From JAGNLA01 sp964639885 (GTDB lineage: Bacteria > Caldisericota > Caldisericia > JAAYUI01): 64,000 nucleotides of DNA. A program made the position numbers and the translations under genes. Each line of letters opens with the position of its first letter. The first letter of the stretch is position 1. Under the pieces are notes generated by a model. It was not told the DNA's origin. It saw only the letters and a list, made by a program, of their open reading frames with translations, and made no database searches. This document shows positions 23,152 to 32,020 of this stretch, piece by piece. Location: contig CAZXEH010000001.1 of assembly GCA_964639885.1 (NCBI GenBank), positions 62,001-126,000 of the forward strand, in the 5' to 3' direction.

Positions 23152-25248
23152 ATGCCTGCACAGATTTGCCTCTATGTTCTCCTCGCTTTAGCTGTTTCGG
23201 GCATTGTTTTTTCCAGACAATACAAGGTCTCAATCTGGATTGCATGGATTCAGCTTGGTTTGTCAGGCTTCATTTTTTTGTTCCTCGCAAACGCCCTGCT
23301 CAAAGGCAGCTTTGGATACCAGTACGTTTTCCACAACTCCGAGAAGGCGCTTTCAACGATCTATAAAATATCAGCCATCTGGTCCGGCGATTCAGGATCA
23401 TTGATCCTTTGGATGCTCATGGTCTCAGTGCTTGTCCTTGTTTGTGCGAGACTTGGCGAAATGTTCAGAGCAGCAACAAACACCTCATATGGACTGCTGT
23501 TTTTCATTGTTCTGCTGGTAATCCTTGGCCAACCTTTCAAGGCTGTTGTGCCAGTTCCGATTGATGGAATGGGTCTTTCACCGCTTCTGCAAAATCCGTG
23601 GATGGTCTCTCACCCGCTGGTTGTTTTTGCCTCCTACGCACTGCTTGCGATTCCGTTTGGATTGACTGTGCAATATCTTCTCAAGCCAAGTCCACAGGTT
23701 CAGGGCGAGTGGCGGAAAAATATTTTGCAATGGGTTCTTGGATCATGGTTTTTTCTTGGTCTCGGGATACTCCTTGGCGCCATCTGGGCTTATGATACGC
23801 TTGGCTGGGGCGGTTACTGGGGTTGGGATCCTGTTGAAAACTCGTCGCTTGTGCCCTGGCTTCTGCTGACTGTTTCCGTTCACGCACTGCTCATCGACGA
23901 AGGCACAAACAACGGATCAAAGGCTGCAGCTTCAAGCATCCTCGCCTCTTTCCTGACCATGATTGCAGCGGTTTTCATCACAAGGTCAGGCGCACTATCT
24001 GAGATGTCGGTGCACACTTTTTCAGGCTCAGACCTGGCTTTCTGGATCATCCTCGCCGGTTTTGCCGTTGCGCTTGGTTTCTCGGTTTTCTCGATGATCA
24101 AGGGCTGGAAGCTGACACCAAACACTGACCAGGCCGACTGGACATCAAAACCGTTCACAATCGGCATCGCAAATATTGCGACAACCGTTTTTGCCATAGC
24201 TGTACTGGTTGGGACTTTCCTGCCGATGTTTGGCGGACAGTCGCTGAGCAGGATTTACTATCAGACCGTTATGGTTCCGGTGGCGTCAATAATGCTGCTT
24301 GGTGCTGGTATTGCACCGATGCAGGCCTGGAAGGCGACCGGATTGAAGCAATTGGTCAGGAAAATGATTCTTCCTCTGATGATTGCAGCCGGAACAATCC
24401 TGACCTTCCCGCAAAACGGCGATTGGTTGATGCTTATCGTCGGACTTTTTGCCTGTTTGGTTGTTGGCACAAATATCGTTGCGATGGCCAGCGTATCTAT
24501 CAAAAAATGGGGCTCATACCTTTCACACATCGGGCTTGGTCTGCTTGCTGCCGGAATCCTGGTTTCATCAATTGTTCAAGACACAAAGATTTTGCCGATG
24601 ACCAGAGGTGTGCAGCAGGACTTCTTTGGTTTTGCCACAAAAATAACCAGCTTTGCTGAGAGTCAGTCCGGCGATACATTTTCAGCCCAATATGAGATGA
24701 ATTATAAAAACGAGAAAATAATCGGAACTGTAAGTGGCAAGTGGGATAGAAAAGCCTCGCAGTGGATTATGGAGCCGTCGATAAACAGATCGGTTCAAAG
24801 AGACGTTATTTTCGTGGTCTCGAACATGTCTGAAGGACAGATATTCGACATGAGGGAAGCCAAGATATCAGAGCGCAATGGCTATAAGCTGGAAGTTGTC
24901 GCAATTGACGAAAAGCAGGCTGAGGTCTGGATAACGGATGGCAAGGAGAAGATGCACCTTGTTGCTCCATACGATGAAGAGAACCCTAAACCGGTGACGA
25001 TTTCTCCTAATCTTGAGGTCATGTATCGGGGTGATGGCACCTTTTACTTGAAAGATATTCGTGATGATCGTCCAGGAACATTGAAATTCTCGGTTTCGGT
25101 TTCGATCAGGTATTGGACTTTCTTCCTCTGGCTCGGAGGTTTGGTTTTATTGGCTGGTATTCTCTGGGCCTTGTTTTTCAGAATCTTCAAGCCAAAAAGG
25201 CTTGCCCTCATTGGTGCCGTGAAGGTTGAGGCCGTTCAGACATGGTAA
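23152..25248 (+). CDS. ccmF: Cytochrome c heme ligation protein CcmF
   Basis: A 698-residue polytopic membrane protein, at the long end for the family (~650). The heme-handling tryptophan motif WGGYWGWDPVENSSLVPW lies near residues 218-235, followed by the large periplasmic domain before the last helix. CcmF transfers heme from CcmE to apocytochrome. In classical system I it works with CcmH; no CcmH or CcmG gene follows here. ATG 23152 has a GGAG site. The last seven bases overlap the next gene, which is not a known ccm gene. Confidence 0.95.
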   Translation: MPAQICLYVLLALAVSGIVFSRQYKVSIWIAWIQLGLSGFIFLFLANALLKGSFGYQYVFHNSEKALSTIYKISAIWSGDSGSLILWMLMVSVLVLVCARLGEMFRAATNTSYGLLFFIVLLVILGQPFKAVVPVPIDGMGLSPLLQNPWMVSHPLVVFASYALLAIPFGLTVQYLLKPSPQVQGEWRKNILQWVLGSWFFLGLGILLGAIWAYDTLGWGGYWGWDPVENSSLVPWLLLTVSVHALLIDEGTNNGSKAAASSILASFLTMIAAVFITRSGALSEMSVHTFSGSDLAFWIILAGFAVALGFSVFSMIKGWKLTPNTDQADWTSKPFTIGIANIATTVFAIAVLVGTFLPMFGGQSLSRIYYQTVMVPVASIMLLGAGIAPMQAWKATGLKQLVRKMILPLMIAAGTILTFPQNGDWLMLIVGLFACLVVGTNIVAMASVSIKKWGSYLSHIGLGLLAAGILVSSIVQDTKILPMTRGVQQDFFGFATKITSFAESQSGDTFSAQYEMNYKNEKIIGTVSGKWDRKASQWIMEPSINRSVQRDVIFVVSNMSEGQIFDMREAKISERNGYKLEVVAIDEKQAEVWITDGKEKMHLVAPYDEENPKPVTISPNLEVMYRGDGTFYLKDIRDDRPGTLKFSVSVSIRYWTFFLWLGGLVLLAGILWALFFRIFKPKRLALIGAVKVEAVQTW

Positions 25249-26831
25249 ACCGGCTGGTTGCCTTGTTTGTGTGCCTTGCCGTCGGTGTTTCGGCATTCCC
25301 ATACAATAAGGAAAAGGCAACTCCAGTTGACTGCAATGTGAAAGTATCCGTTTCCAACGTTTATGATCAGCCAATAGTTGTTGCAAATGATCATTTCGAA
25401 CAATTTCTCGATGAAACCAAAACAAAATTCCTGAAAGCCAAGGTCACCGTCATCACTCAGTCGATGTCTAATGGCGACGTGCTTATCAGGTACATACAGG
25501 ATCAAAATAGCGAGAGGTCATACATCGATCTCGATTTTGCAGTAAAAAATCCAACAGGCAGTGTCAATGTCTGGAGGCACCAGCCATACGTTGACCGTTC
25601 CGAATATGCTGCCGATCCAATCAAGTCCTTTTACCAGCGCGAAACAGTTACCGGTTCATCTGTCCAGCTGACAGAAGGCCCGACCCTGGTTGAGCTTGGA
25701 ATTGACATGCCGTCGGTTTTTATCTGCCGTCCCGGGCGATTTACCCCACAGGGAATCGGTCTAATCAGGTATGCGAATTCAATCCAGCTTTCAATGGTCA
25801 TTTTCAGACCGAACCTTATAAAGATAAGGCTTTACCTTGAACCAACCGCCGATGAGTTTGAGGATGGATTTGTGATTGTCTCAAATTCTAGGCTCCTCGA
25901 TCTTGATAACAAGCGTAACCACATGTTCCTTGTTGCGCACGATTTCTGGCGTGTAAAGCCTTTGCTTTCCGACAGCTGGTGGTATTCTTCCCAGCAAGGT
26001 GTATATGAGGGGGCAATTCAAGATTGTTATTACCCCAACCCGGGTTTTTATCCTTCAAGGTCGATGCTCATGTGGTACTGTCAGCTTGACAACAGGCTTT
26101 TCTACGACATTGTTTTGACAACCATGAAAATGGCCTGTGACAGGGTGACACCGGAAGGTTTTGCAAGAATGCCGATCAAGCCGGTTCATTTCTCGTCAAT
26201 CTACGGCTACTTCAAGGATTATGTGGACACGAGGTTTTCAACAGATGGAGCCAGGTTTTTGATCAAATGTGCAAAGCTCCTTGATTGTAAAAAAGCAAGA
26301 GACGCAGCCGGAAAACTTGCACAGTTCTATCTTGAAAACCTTGACCAAGCCTCAACAAAAATTGGAAATGGTTTGCTTATCAGCGACTACATCTTCGACA
26401 GTCCTCCGTCGCAGCCTGTCCATGTTTCGCTCAACCACTCGCTTTGTATTGTCAATTACCTGCTCGAGTATGAAGAACTATTCGGTTATTCGGAATACTC
26501 GGAGCTTGCCGATAAAATTTTGACAGCCATCGACGAAACTTCGTCCCGATGGATAAGGGTGAATGGCGACCTCTGGTATGCCTACTATCCGGCGACCGAC
26601 ACCTTTGATACCGACGATTATGAGCTTTTAACCTACAACGATCTTCAAGAAACCCAGTGGTTGCTTGAGAAAGTCAGGAGAAAATCTGCAATTGCAATCC
26701 AGACGCTGTTCCAGAGCAAGCAGGCATACCTTGAGGAAAAGTCAATACTTCGGAAGAGACAGAACGCAAACACGCCGGCCGTGCCTATCATTTCAACGGA
26801 CGGTCACAACATATCTTCCATTTCAGAATAA
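25242..26831 (+). CDS. Secreted protein with C-terminal region resembling D-glucuronyl C5-epimerase
   Basis: The 529-residue product starts MVNRLVALFVCLAVGVSAFP, a signal peptide. The N-terminal ~270 residues look beta-rich and are not recognised. The C-terminal half is helical and contains GNGLLISDYIFDSPPSQPVH, LNHSLCIVNYLLEYEELFG and WYAYYPATDTFDTDDYELLT, a layout similar to the (alpha/alpha) barrel of glucuronyl C5-epimerases; I judge this only by eye. The start codon overlaps ccmF by seven bases, suggesting co-transcription with the cytochrome maturation genes, but no heme motif is present. Function remains unknown. Confidence 0.6.
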   Translation: MVNRLVALFVCLAVGVSAFPYNKEKATPVDCNVKVSVSNVYDQPIVVANDHFEQFLDETKTKFLKAKVTVITQSMSNGDVLIRYIQDQNSERSYIDLDFAVKNPTGSVNVWRHQPYVDRSEYAADPIKSFYQRETVTGSSVQLTEGPTLVELGIDMPSVFICRPGRFTPQGIGLIRYANSIQLSMVIFRPNLIKIRLYLEPTADEFEDGFVIVSNSRLLDLDNKRNHMFLVAHDFWRVKPLLSDSWWYSSQQGVYEGAIQDCYYPNPGFYPSRSMLMWYCQLDNRLFYDIVLTTMKMACDRVTPEGFARMPIKPVHFSSIYGYFKDYVDTRFSTDGARFLIKCAKLLDCKKARDAAGKLAQFYLENLDQASTKIGNGLLISDYIFDSPPSQPVHVSLNHSLCIVNYLLEYEELFGYSEYSELADKILTAIDETSSRWIRVNGDLWYAYYPATDTFDTDDYELLTYNDLQETQWLLEKVRRKSAIAIQTLFQSKQAYLEEKSILRKRQNANTPAVPIISTDGHNISSISE

Positions 26832-26838
26832 TCTGTGG

Positions 26839-26844
26839 TATGAT
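26839..26844 (+). promoter_or_regulatory. -10 box (TATGAT) eight bases before the 26.85-kb gene
   Basis: TATGAT, then eight bases, then ATG 26853. No Shine-Dalgarno site is present, so leaderless initiation is plausible. A convincing -35 box is missing. Confidence 0.35.
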
Positions 26845-26852
26845 CACTTAAA

Positions 26853-27452
26853 ATGGAGAAAAGAACTGAGACTGCATTCAAAATCGACAGTGAGGGCAAC
26901 CAGGTCGAGAAGCATGTCTTTGGCTGGCCCGGTCACGGCCTGTACGTTCCACAGAACGATTCGTGGGTTTTTGCCAGCCCTCAAATCGAAGACCCTCAGA
27001 GAATCTACAGCTATGCCGGCGGAACCGTGCTTTTGCCGTGGAAATTCGATGGCGACAAGTGGATTCCTGACACCGCCCTTTCAATTATCAGTGGCGGTGT
27101 TGTGGCTGATCCAAAGGTCATCGACGGAAATCCAAAAGAATCAATCAGGGTTATCGGCCATCACGGAAACGCCATTCTCGTTATCGGCTGGCCGGACTCC
27201 GGCGATTTCACAATCTACATTTTCGACTGGCTTGGTCGACTGCTTACAACTGGCATACATGCCTGGAGCCTCGGAAGCGACCCGCCATATCCGTTCTGCA
27301 CAAACATCAGCAGACCTGTTTTCAAGGATTTTCCAAAGGGTGTTGAGCTTGTCATTACAAAGGGCAACAAGATCAAAACCTCGATAACGGTTGCGCTTCC
27401 ATCAACAAAGAATCCGTCAGAGAACATCCCGCTGCTTGTGTTTTCGATGTAA
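26853..27452 (+). CDS. Hypothetical protein, 199 residues
   Basis: No family is recognised. The protein has no signal peptide or membrane helix and is rich in Trp, Gly, Pro and beta-type sequence (FGWPGHGLYVPQNDSWVFA, VIGWPDSGDFTIYIFDWLG), suggesting a small beta-propeller or sandwich-like cytoplasmic domain. It follows the secreted epimerase-like gene by 21 bases. The start lacks a ribosome-binding site but lies eight bases behind a TATGAT box. The next 108 bases are AT-rich and contain no visible gene or terminator before the convergent endonuclease gene. Confidence 0.65.
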   Translation: MEKRTETAFKIDSEGNQVEKHVFGWPGHGLYVPQNDSWVFASPQIEDPQRIYSYAGGTVLLPWKFDGDKWIPDTALSIISGGVVADPKVIDGNPKESIRVIGHHGNAILVIGWPDSGDFTIYIFDWLGRLLTTGIHAWSLGSDPPYPFCTNISRPVFKDFPKGVELVITKGNKIKTSITVALPSTKNPSENIPLLVFSM

Positions 27453-27560
27453 ATTAATTAGTACGGATTCAAAATAAACAACAAGTTTAATTTACGATAT
27501 TATTAGTAATCTGATATTTTGAAATTGATGTCGATTTTTTTATTGGCGTGCTATTGAAAG

Positions 27561-28400
27561 CTACAGGCTTCGGTAATACTCCTGCATCCTGAGAGCGTCC
27601 TGTTCAAGGATCGGGCTTTCACAGATGATCGTTCCGGAGCAGTCGAAGGCTTTGAAAGCCTTGAAAAGCTCGCGCCACTTTATATCCGACTCCTCAAGAG
27701 GCAGGTGTTTCCTTTCGCCCTTTGCCGTGTATTCGATTCCGGACATGTGTACGTGTAAATCTTGTAAACCGTCGTCACCAAGGGCTTTATGTGTGGTTTC
27801 AAGAACCTGGCAGAATTCGTCATAAGAGTTGAATTTTCCGCCGCTTCTTGCATGAAGGTGGGCAAAATCGATGGTCGGTCTTGTGTTTGGCAGCTCCTTG
27901 CTGAGCCTGAGTATCTCTTCAAGCGAACCATATTGAGTGCCTTTGCCGGTTGTTTCCGGTCTCAGAATTACGTTTGTTATCTTTTCTGATTCAAGCTGAT
28001 CTAGAATTATTCTGAGGCTCTCGACAACAAGCCTGTGAGTTTCCTCTGGTGAGAGCGACTGATAGAACGCAGGATGGAAAACAACATTGCGTCCACCTGC
28101 TTTCCCCAGGCACCAGCACGCCTTGTAGATTCTCTCGCGTGATTTCTCGATAACGTCTTTTTCACCGGCAAGGTTGATGTAGTACGAACCGTGGGCGGAG
28201 AGGATTACTTTCGGTTCCTTGTTGGATTCGTCGAGAGCGTCTGTGAGTGACTTGACGTTTGACATCGGCGGTGAACCCTGTACCCACTCAAGCTCGAGCG
28301 CACCGAGGCCAAGTTCGCGAACTCTTTTTATTGCGCCTGTTTTGTGCGGTTCGGTCGTTGAAAGCGGTGTTCCGCCCGTGCCAAAGATCAGTCCCTTCAT
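27561..28400 (-). CDS. Endonuclease IV-like TIM-barrel protein (AP endonuclease family 2)
   Basis: This 279-residue xylose-isomerase-like TIM barrel resembles Nfo. Candidate zinc ligands are all visible: LSAHGSYYINL, VVFHPAFYQ, LRPETTGKG, TIDFAHLHAR, DLHVHMSGIEY, and IICESP near the end. Nfo cleaves DNA 5' to abasic sites. The GSYYINLA and GKGTQYG segments match Nfo better than sugar isomerases. It overlaps dnaJ by four bases, so it is read from the grpE-dnaK-dnaJ transcript, placing a repair enzyme with heat-shock genes. Confidence 0.85.
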   Translation of the reverse strand: MKGLIFGTGGTPLSTTEPHKTGAIKRVRELGLGALELEWVQGSPPMSNVKSLTDALDESNKEPKVILSAHGSYYINLAGEKDVIEKSRERIYKACWCLGKAGGRNVVFHPAFYQSLSPEETHRLVVESLRIILDQLESEKITNVILRPETTGKGTQYGSLEEILRLSKELPNTRPTIDFAHLHARSGGKFNSYDEFCQVLETTHKALGDDGLQDLHVHMSGIEYTAKGERKHLPLEESDIKWRELFKAFKAFDCSGTIICESPILEQDALRMQEYYRSL

Positions 28401-29485
28401 CTCTTCTTTTTCAACCCCGAAAGCTCTTCGAGAGCCGTTTTTTCTTTTGATGTGAGTTTTTTTGGAATCTCAACCCTGAAGGTTATGACGTGGTCGCCTT
28501 TTCTTGAGCTGTTGAGCACTGGCATGCCTTTTCCCTTCAGAACCAGTGTGTCGCCGGGTTGGGTTCCTGATTTGACCGCTATTTTTTCCTTGCCGTCGAT
28601 TGTGAATATTGAAATGTCGGCCCCAAGCGCTGCCTCGTACATTGAGATGGTTACGGAACTGTGGAGTTCAGGGCCTTCGCGCTCGAAAACCTTGTGATCC
28701 TTTATGTGCACGACAACGTAGAGGTCACCGGTTGAACCGCCGTGTTTTCCGGCGTCTCCCTGACCCCTGACCCTCACGCGCATTCCGTCTTCAATGCCGG
28801 CTGGGATGTCAACTTCGATGTGATGGGTGCTTTTGACGACTGTTTGACCCATGCACTTTGGACATTTGTCTTTGACATAGGTTCCCTGGCCATGACATTC
28901 CGGGCAGGTCTGGGCAGTCTGGAAAGTTCCAAAAATTGTTGACTGCGTTCTTTTTACCGTGCCCTTGCCGTTACAGATGACGCATTTTGTCGGTTTTGTT
29001 CCAGGAGCAGCGCCTGTCCCGCCACAATCCGGGCATTTGTCATACCTTGGAATCTCAAGAACAACCTTTTTGCCTGAGAACGCTTCCTCAAGGGTGATTG
29101 AAACCTCAGCCCTGAGATCGGCGCCTTCATTGTTTGTGGTCTGGGTTCTGGTTCTTCCGCCGCCACCGCCGAAGAAGGTTTCAAAGACATCGCCGAAAGA
29201 GCCGAAATCGTCTGTGAAATTTACTCCTCCGCCAGGGTAACCGCCGTATCCGCCGCTTGCGCCCGGTGGTGGGACAGAACCGAACTGGTCGTACTGAGCC
29301 TTCTTTTCCTTGTTGGAAAGGACAGAGTAGGCTTCATTGATCTCAGCCATCTTCTTTTCGGCATCTTCTGCCTTGTTTGTGTCTGGATGGTACTGCCTGA
29401 CCAGCTTCCTGTATGAGCTTTTTATCTCGTCTTCAGAGGCACCCCTGGAAACACCAAGAATGTCGTAATAATCTTTTCCTGCCAT
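28397..29485 (-). CDS. dnaJ: Chaperone DnaJ (Hsp40)
   Basis: The 362-residue co-chaperone has the J domain with HPD (QYHPDTNKAED), a Gly/Phe-rich linker, four zinc-binding CxxCxGxG-type repeats (CPDCGGTG, CVICNGKG, CPECHGQG, CPKCMGQT; the last one is degenerate) and the C-terminal substrate-binding domains. It stimulates DnaK ATPase. The frame opens at TTG 29503 and ATG 29494; I choose ATG 29485 (MAGKDYYDILGVSR), the canonical DnaJ start. It is third in grpE-dnaK-dnaJ, 67 bases behind dnaK, with a hairpin in the gap. Confidence 0.96.
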   Translation of the reverse strand: MAGKDYYDILGVSRGASEDEIKSSYRKLVRQYHPDTNKAEDAEKKMAEINEAYSVLSNKEKKAQYDQFGSVPPPGASGGYGGYPGGGVNFTDDFGSFGDVFETFFGGGGGRTRTQTTNNEGADLRAEVSITLEEAFSGKKVVLEIPRYDKCPDCGGTGAAPGTKPTKCVICNGKGTVKRTQSTIFGTFQTAQTCPECHGQGTYVKDKCPKCMGQTVVKSTHHIEVDIPAGIEDGMRVRVRGQGDAGKHGGSTGDLYVVVHIKDHKVFEREGPELHSSVTISMYEAALGADISIFTIDGKEKIAVKSGTQPGDTLVLKGKGMPVLNSSRKGDHVITFRVEIPKKLTSKEKTALEELSGLKKKR

Positions 29486-29520
29486 CACACCCATTTTGGT
29501 CAATCATGCCTTCAAGTCAA

Positions 29521-29542
29521 GGAGGCAGGCGAACCTGCCTCC
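29521..29542. terminator. Hairpin between dnaK and dnaJ
   Basis: A perfect 9-bp GC-rich stem, GGAGGCAGG / CCTGCCTCC, with loop CGAA. The T-run follows the stem only on the plus strand; on the minus strand, in which dnaK and dnaJ are read, the stem is preceded by A residues and followed by CTTGACTTG. It may therefore act as an attenuator or mRNA-end stabiliser that lowers dnaJ relative to dnaK rather than as a classical terminator. Confidence 0.6.
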
Positions 29543-29552
29543 TGTTTTTTGT

Positions 29553-31406
29553 TTAGTCTCTTGCTCTGCCTTCGCCGTCAACTGTTGGGCCTTCACCGTT
29601 TGGAGGCGGCGTCTGCTGCCCCTGATCCTGCGGCTGTTCCTGTGTTGGTGGAGTCTGCTGGTTCTTGTACATTTCCTGTCCAAGCTCCGAGAGCACCTTT
29701 TCAAGCTCGTTGAGCTTGGATTCGATGCCGTCGGTTTTGTCTTCCCTGACAAGCTGGTCAACTTCGTCGGCAAGCGTGGTCACAGCTGATATCTTTGCCT
29801 CATCAACCTTGCCTTTTGCGTCTGTTGCTGATTTCCTTGCAGAGTAGACGAGCGTGTCAGCCTTGTTCTTGAGTTCGACCTTTTCACGCCTTGCCTTGTC
29901 AGCGTTTGCGTACATCTCGGCTTCACGTTTCATCTTCTCGATTGCGTCCTTGTCGAGCTTGTTTGCGTTCTCGATCCTTATGGACTGGCGCTTGCCGGTT
30001 GCCTTGTCGACTGCTGAAACATTCACGATTCCGTTGCTGTCGATCTCGTATGTGACTTCAACCTGCGGAACTCCCCTTGGTGCTGGCGGGATTCCGTCCA
30101 GGATGAACTTTCCAAGGCTCAGGTTGTCCTGCGCCATCGGTCTTTCACCCTGGAGCACGTTGATTTCGACTGACGGCTGGTTGTCGGATGCGGTTGAGAA
30201 AATCTGGGTCTGCTTGGTTGGGACAGGAGTGTTTCTCTCGATCATCTTTGTCAGGACTCCACCCATGGTCTCGATTCCGAGTGTGAGTGGCGTAACATCG
30301 ACGAGGACAACATCCTTGACGTCACCGGCGAGAACGGCTCCCTGAATGGCTGCGCCCATTGCGACGCATTCCATCGGGTCTATTCCGCGTTCAACCTGCT
30401 TGCCCATGTAGTCTTCTACGAACTTGAGAACCATCGGCATTCTGGTTGGTCCGCCGACCATGATGATCTTGTCGATCTGGTTTGGTGAAAGTCCAGCGTC
30501 CTTGATGGCTCTTTCAAGTGGACCCCTGCAACGGTCGATGATCGGCTTTATGAGCGTTTCGAGCTTGGAACGCGTAATTGTGAGGGTGAGGTGCTTCGGA
30601 GCTCCGCTGCTGTCCTGTGCTATGAACGGGAGGTTTATCTGGGTCTCGAGGGTGGTTGAAAGCTCGATCTTTGCCTTCTCTGCAGCTTCCTTGAGCCTGA
30701 ACGAGGCGTCCTTGTTGCCTCTCAGGTCAATGCCGGTCTCCCTTGAGAATTCACTTGTGATGTAATCGATGAGAACGTTGTCCATGTCAGTTCCGCCAAG
30801 CTGTGTGTCGCCTGATGTCGAACGAACCTCGAAGACTCCGTGGCCAAAATCCATGATTGTTACGTCGAGTGTGCCACCGCCAAGGTCAAAGACCATGATT
30901 TTCATGTCCTGGCCAGTTTTGTCCACACCGAAGGCAAGGGCAGCAGCTGTCGGTTCATTGACTAGTCTTACGACCTCAAGACCTGCAATTGATCCTGCAT
31001 CTTTTGTGGCCTGTCTCTGGTCATCGTTGAAATATGCTGGCACTGTGATGACGGCTTTGCTAACCGGTTCACCGAGGTAGGCCTCTGCGTCCCTTTTGAT
31101 CTTCTGGAGGATGTACGAGGAAATCTGCTGCGGTGTGTATGTTTTGCCGAACAGGCTGACAGTCGTGTTCTGACCCATCTTCCTTTTGATTGCTGTGATC
31201 GTGTTTTCTGGGTTGAGGGCAGCCTGTCTCCTTGCCGGTTCACCAACCAGGAGCTGTCCGTCCTTTGTCATGGCCACGTATGACGGTGTGGTCTTTCCGC
31301 CGATTGAAACACCTTCGGCTGCAGGGACGATTGTCGGTTTTCCGCCGATCAGCACCGCCGCCGCACTGTTGCTTGTTCCAAGGTCAATTCCTATAATTTT
31401 ACTCAT
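29553..31406 (-). CDS. dnaK: Chaperone DnaK (Hsp70)
   Basis: This ATP-dependent chaperone has 617 residues. The nucleotide-binding domain shows GIDLGTSNSAAAV, VNEPTAAALAFG and FDLGGGTLDVTI, and the substrate domain shows VTPLTLGIETMGG. The C-terminus is a Pro/Gln-rich tail ending GEGRARD and lacks the EEVD-like end found in many DnaKs. Start ATG 31406 is chosen because SKIIGIDLGTSNS is the family start and a GGAGGAAG site precedes it; it overlaps the grpE stop by four bases (ATGA). Regulation is probably through the CIRCE-like element upstream of grpE. Confidence 0.98.
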   Translation of the reverse strand: MSKIIGIDLGTSNSAAAVLIGGKPTIVPAAEGVSIGGKTTPSYVAMTKDGQLLVGEPARRQAALNPENTITAIKRKMGQNTTVSLFGKTYTPQQISSYILQKIKRDAEAYLGEPVSKAVITVPAYFNDDQRQATKDAGSIAGLEVVRLVNEPTAAALAFGVDKTGQDMKIMVFDLGGGTLDVTIMDFGHGVFEVRSTSGDTQLGGTDMDNVLIDYITSEFSRETGIDLRGNKDASFRLKEAAEKAKIELSTTLETQINLPFIAQDSSGAPKHLTLTITRSKLETLIKPIIDRCRGPLERAIKDAGLSPNQIDKIIMVGGPTRMPMVLKFVEDYMGKQVERGIDPMECVAMGAAIQGAVLAGDVKDVVLVDVTPLTLGIETMGGVLTKMIERNTPVPTKQTQIFSTASDNQPSVEINVLQGERPMAQDNLSLGKFILDGIPPAPRGVPQVEVTYEIDSNGIVNVSAVDKATGKRQSIRIENANKLDKDAIEKMKREAEMYANADKARREKVELKNKADTLVYSARKSATDAKGKVDEAKISAVTTLADEVDQLVREDKTDGIESKLNELEKVLSELGQEMYKNQQTPPTQEQPQDQGQQTPPPNGEGPTVDGEGRARD

Positions 31407-31924
31407 TTTTCTTCCTCCGTTGCTGCCTTCTGGCAAACCGAACATACTACCATCGCAGGCCTTATCAGCTCGTCACCGATGGCGTAACCCTTTCTGACAA
31501 CCTTGCACACTGTTCCTGTCGGCTGATCCGACGGTTCCTGACCTGCAAGCTCACACGAGTGTGGATCAAACATCGATCCGGTCGGGTCAACTTCAACGAG
31601 GCCAATCTGCTCCAAGGCTTTCTTGAGGCTGTTCATGATGAACTCCACCGAGGAGCGGTTGGAATCGTCACCAAGCATTGAATAGGCTCTTTCAAGGTCG
31701 TCGGCAACCGGCAGAAGGAATCTTGCGATTTCCTTCCTGGTCTTTGCATCCTGCTGCGACTTCTCGCGTTCTGCGATGCGCTGCAGTCTGGTGTTGTCGC
31801 TGACCTGGTTGTAGAGGCTGGTTCTAAGCCTGGCAACTTCTTCCTCAAGCTCGGACACTTTTGCTGTGAGATCGTTTTCCATTTCCGGGGTTGCTGGTGC
31901 GTTGTTCTCAGTGTCGTCGTTCAT
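31403..31924 (-). CDS. grpE: Nucleotide exchange factor GrpE
   Basis: A 173-residue cofactor that exchanges ADP on DnaK. It has the long N-terminal coiled coil (MENDLTAKVSELEEEVARLR) and the C-terminal beta domain (VDPTGSMFDPHSCELAGQE, VVRKGYAIGDELIRPAMVVC). The frame is open to 32032, but that start would be upstream of the promoter (31977-32004) and CIRCE-like operator, so I choose ATG 31924. It is the first gene of grpE-dnaK-dnaJ-nfo-like. No hrcA lies between operator and grpE. Confidence 0.95.
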   Translation of the reverse strand: MNDDTENNAPATPEMENDLTAKVSELEEEVARLRTSLYNQVSDNTRLQRIAEREKSQQDAKTRKEIARFLLPVADDLERAYSMLGDDSNRSSVEFIMNSLKKALEQIGLVEVDPTGSMFDPHSCELAGQEPSDQPTGTVCKVVRKGYAIGDELIRPAMVVCSVCQKAATEEEK

Positions 31925-31944
31925 CTCTGCCTTCTTTGCATTTT

Positions 31945-31971
31945 TTGGCAGTCTCACCTTCTGACTGCTAA
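31945..31971 (-). promoter_or_regulatory. CIRCE-like operator (HrcA binding site)
   Basis: On the minus strand TTAGCAGTC, nine bases, then GACTGCCAA. This keeps the TTAGC-N-CTC...GAG-N-GCTAA geometry of CIRCE, including the nine-base gap, with one symmetric change (C to G in the sixth base, G to C in the partner) and one mismatch. It lies just downstream of the -10 box and upstream of grpE, where HrcA represses heat-shock operons. Confidence 0.75.
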
Positions 31972-31976
31972 ATCGT

Positions 31977-32004
31977 ATTTTAGGGAAGCACATTTTTTTG
32001 TCAA
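31977..32004 (-). promoter_or_regulatory. Promoter of the grpE-dnaK-dnaJ operon
   Basis: On the minus strand TTGACA (32004-31999), a 16-base spacer and TAAAAT (31982-31977). The CIRCE-like element starts six bases further on, so the repressor would cover the transcription start. Confidence 0.75.
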
Positions 32005-32020
32005 CTCCCTTCCTTTTACC

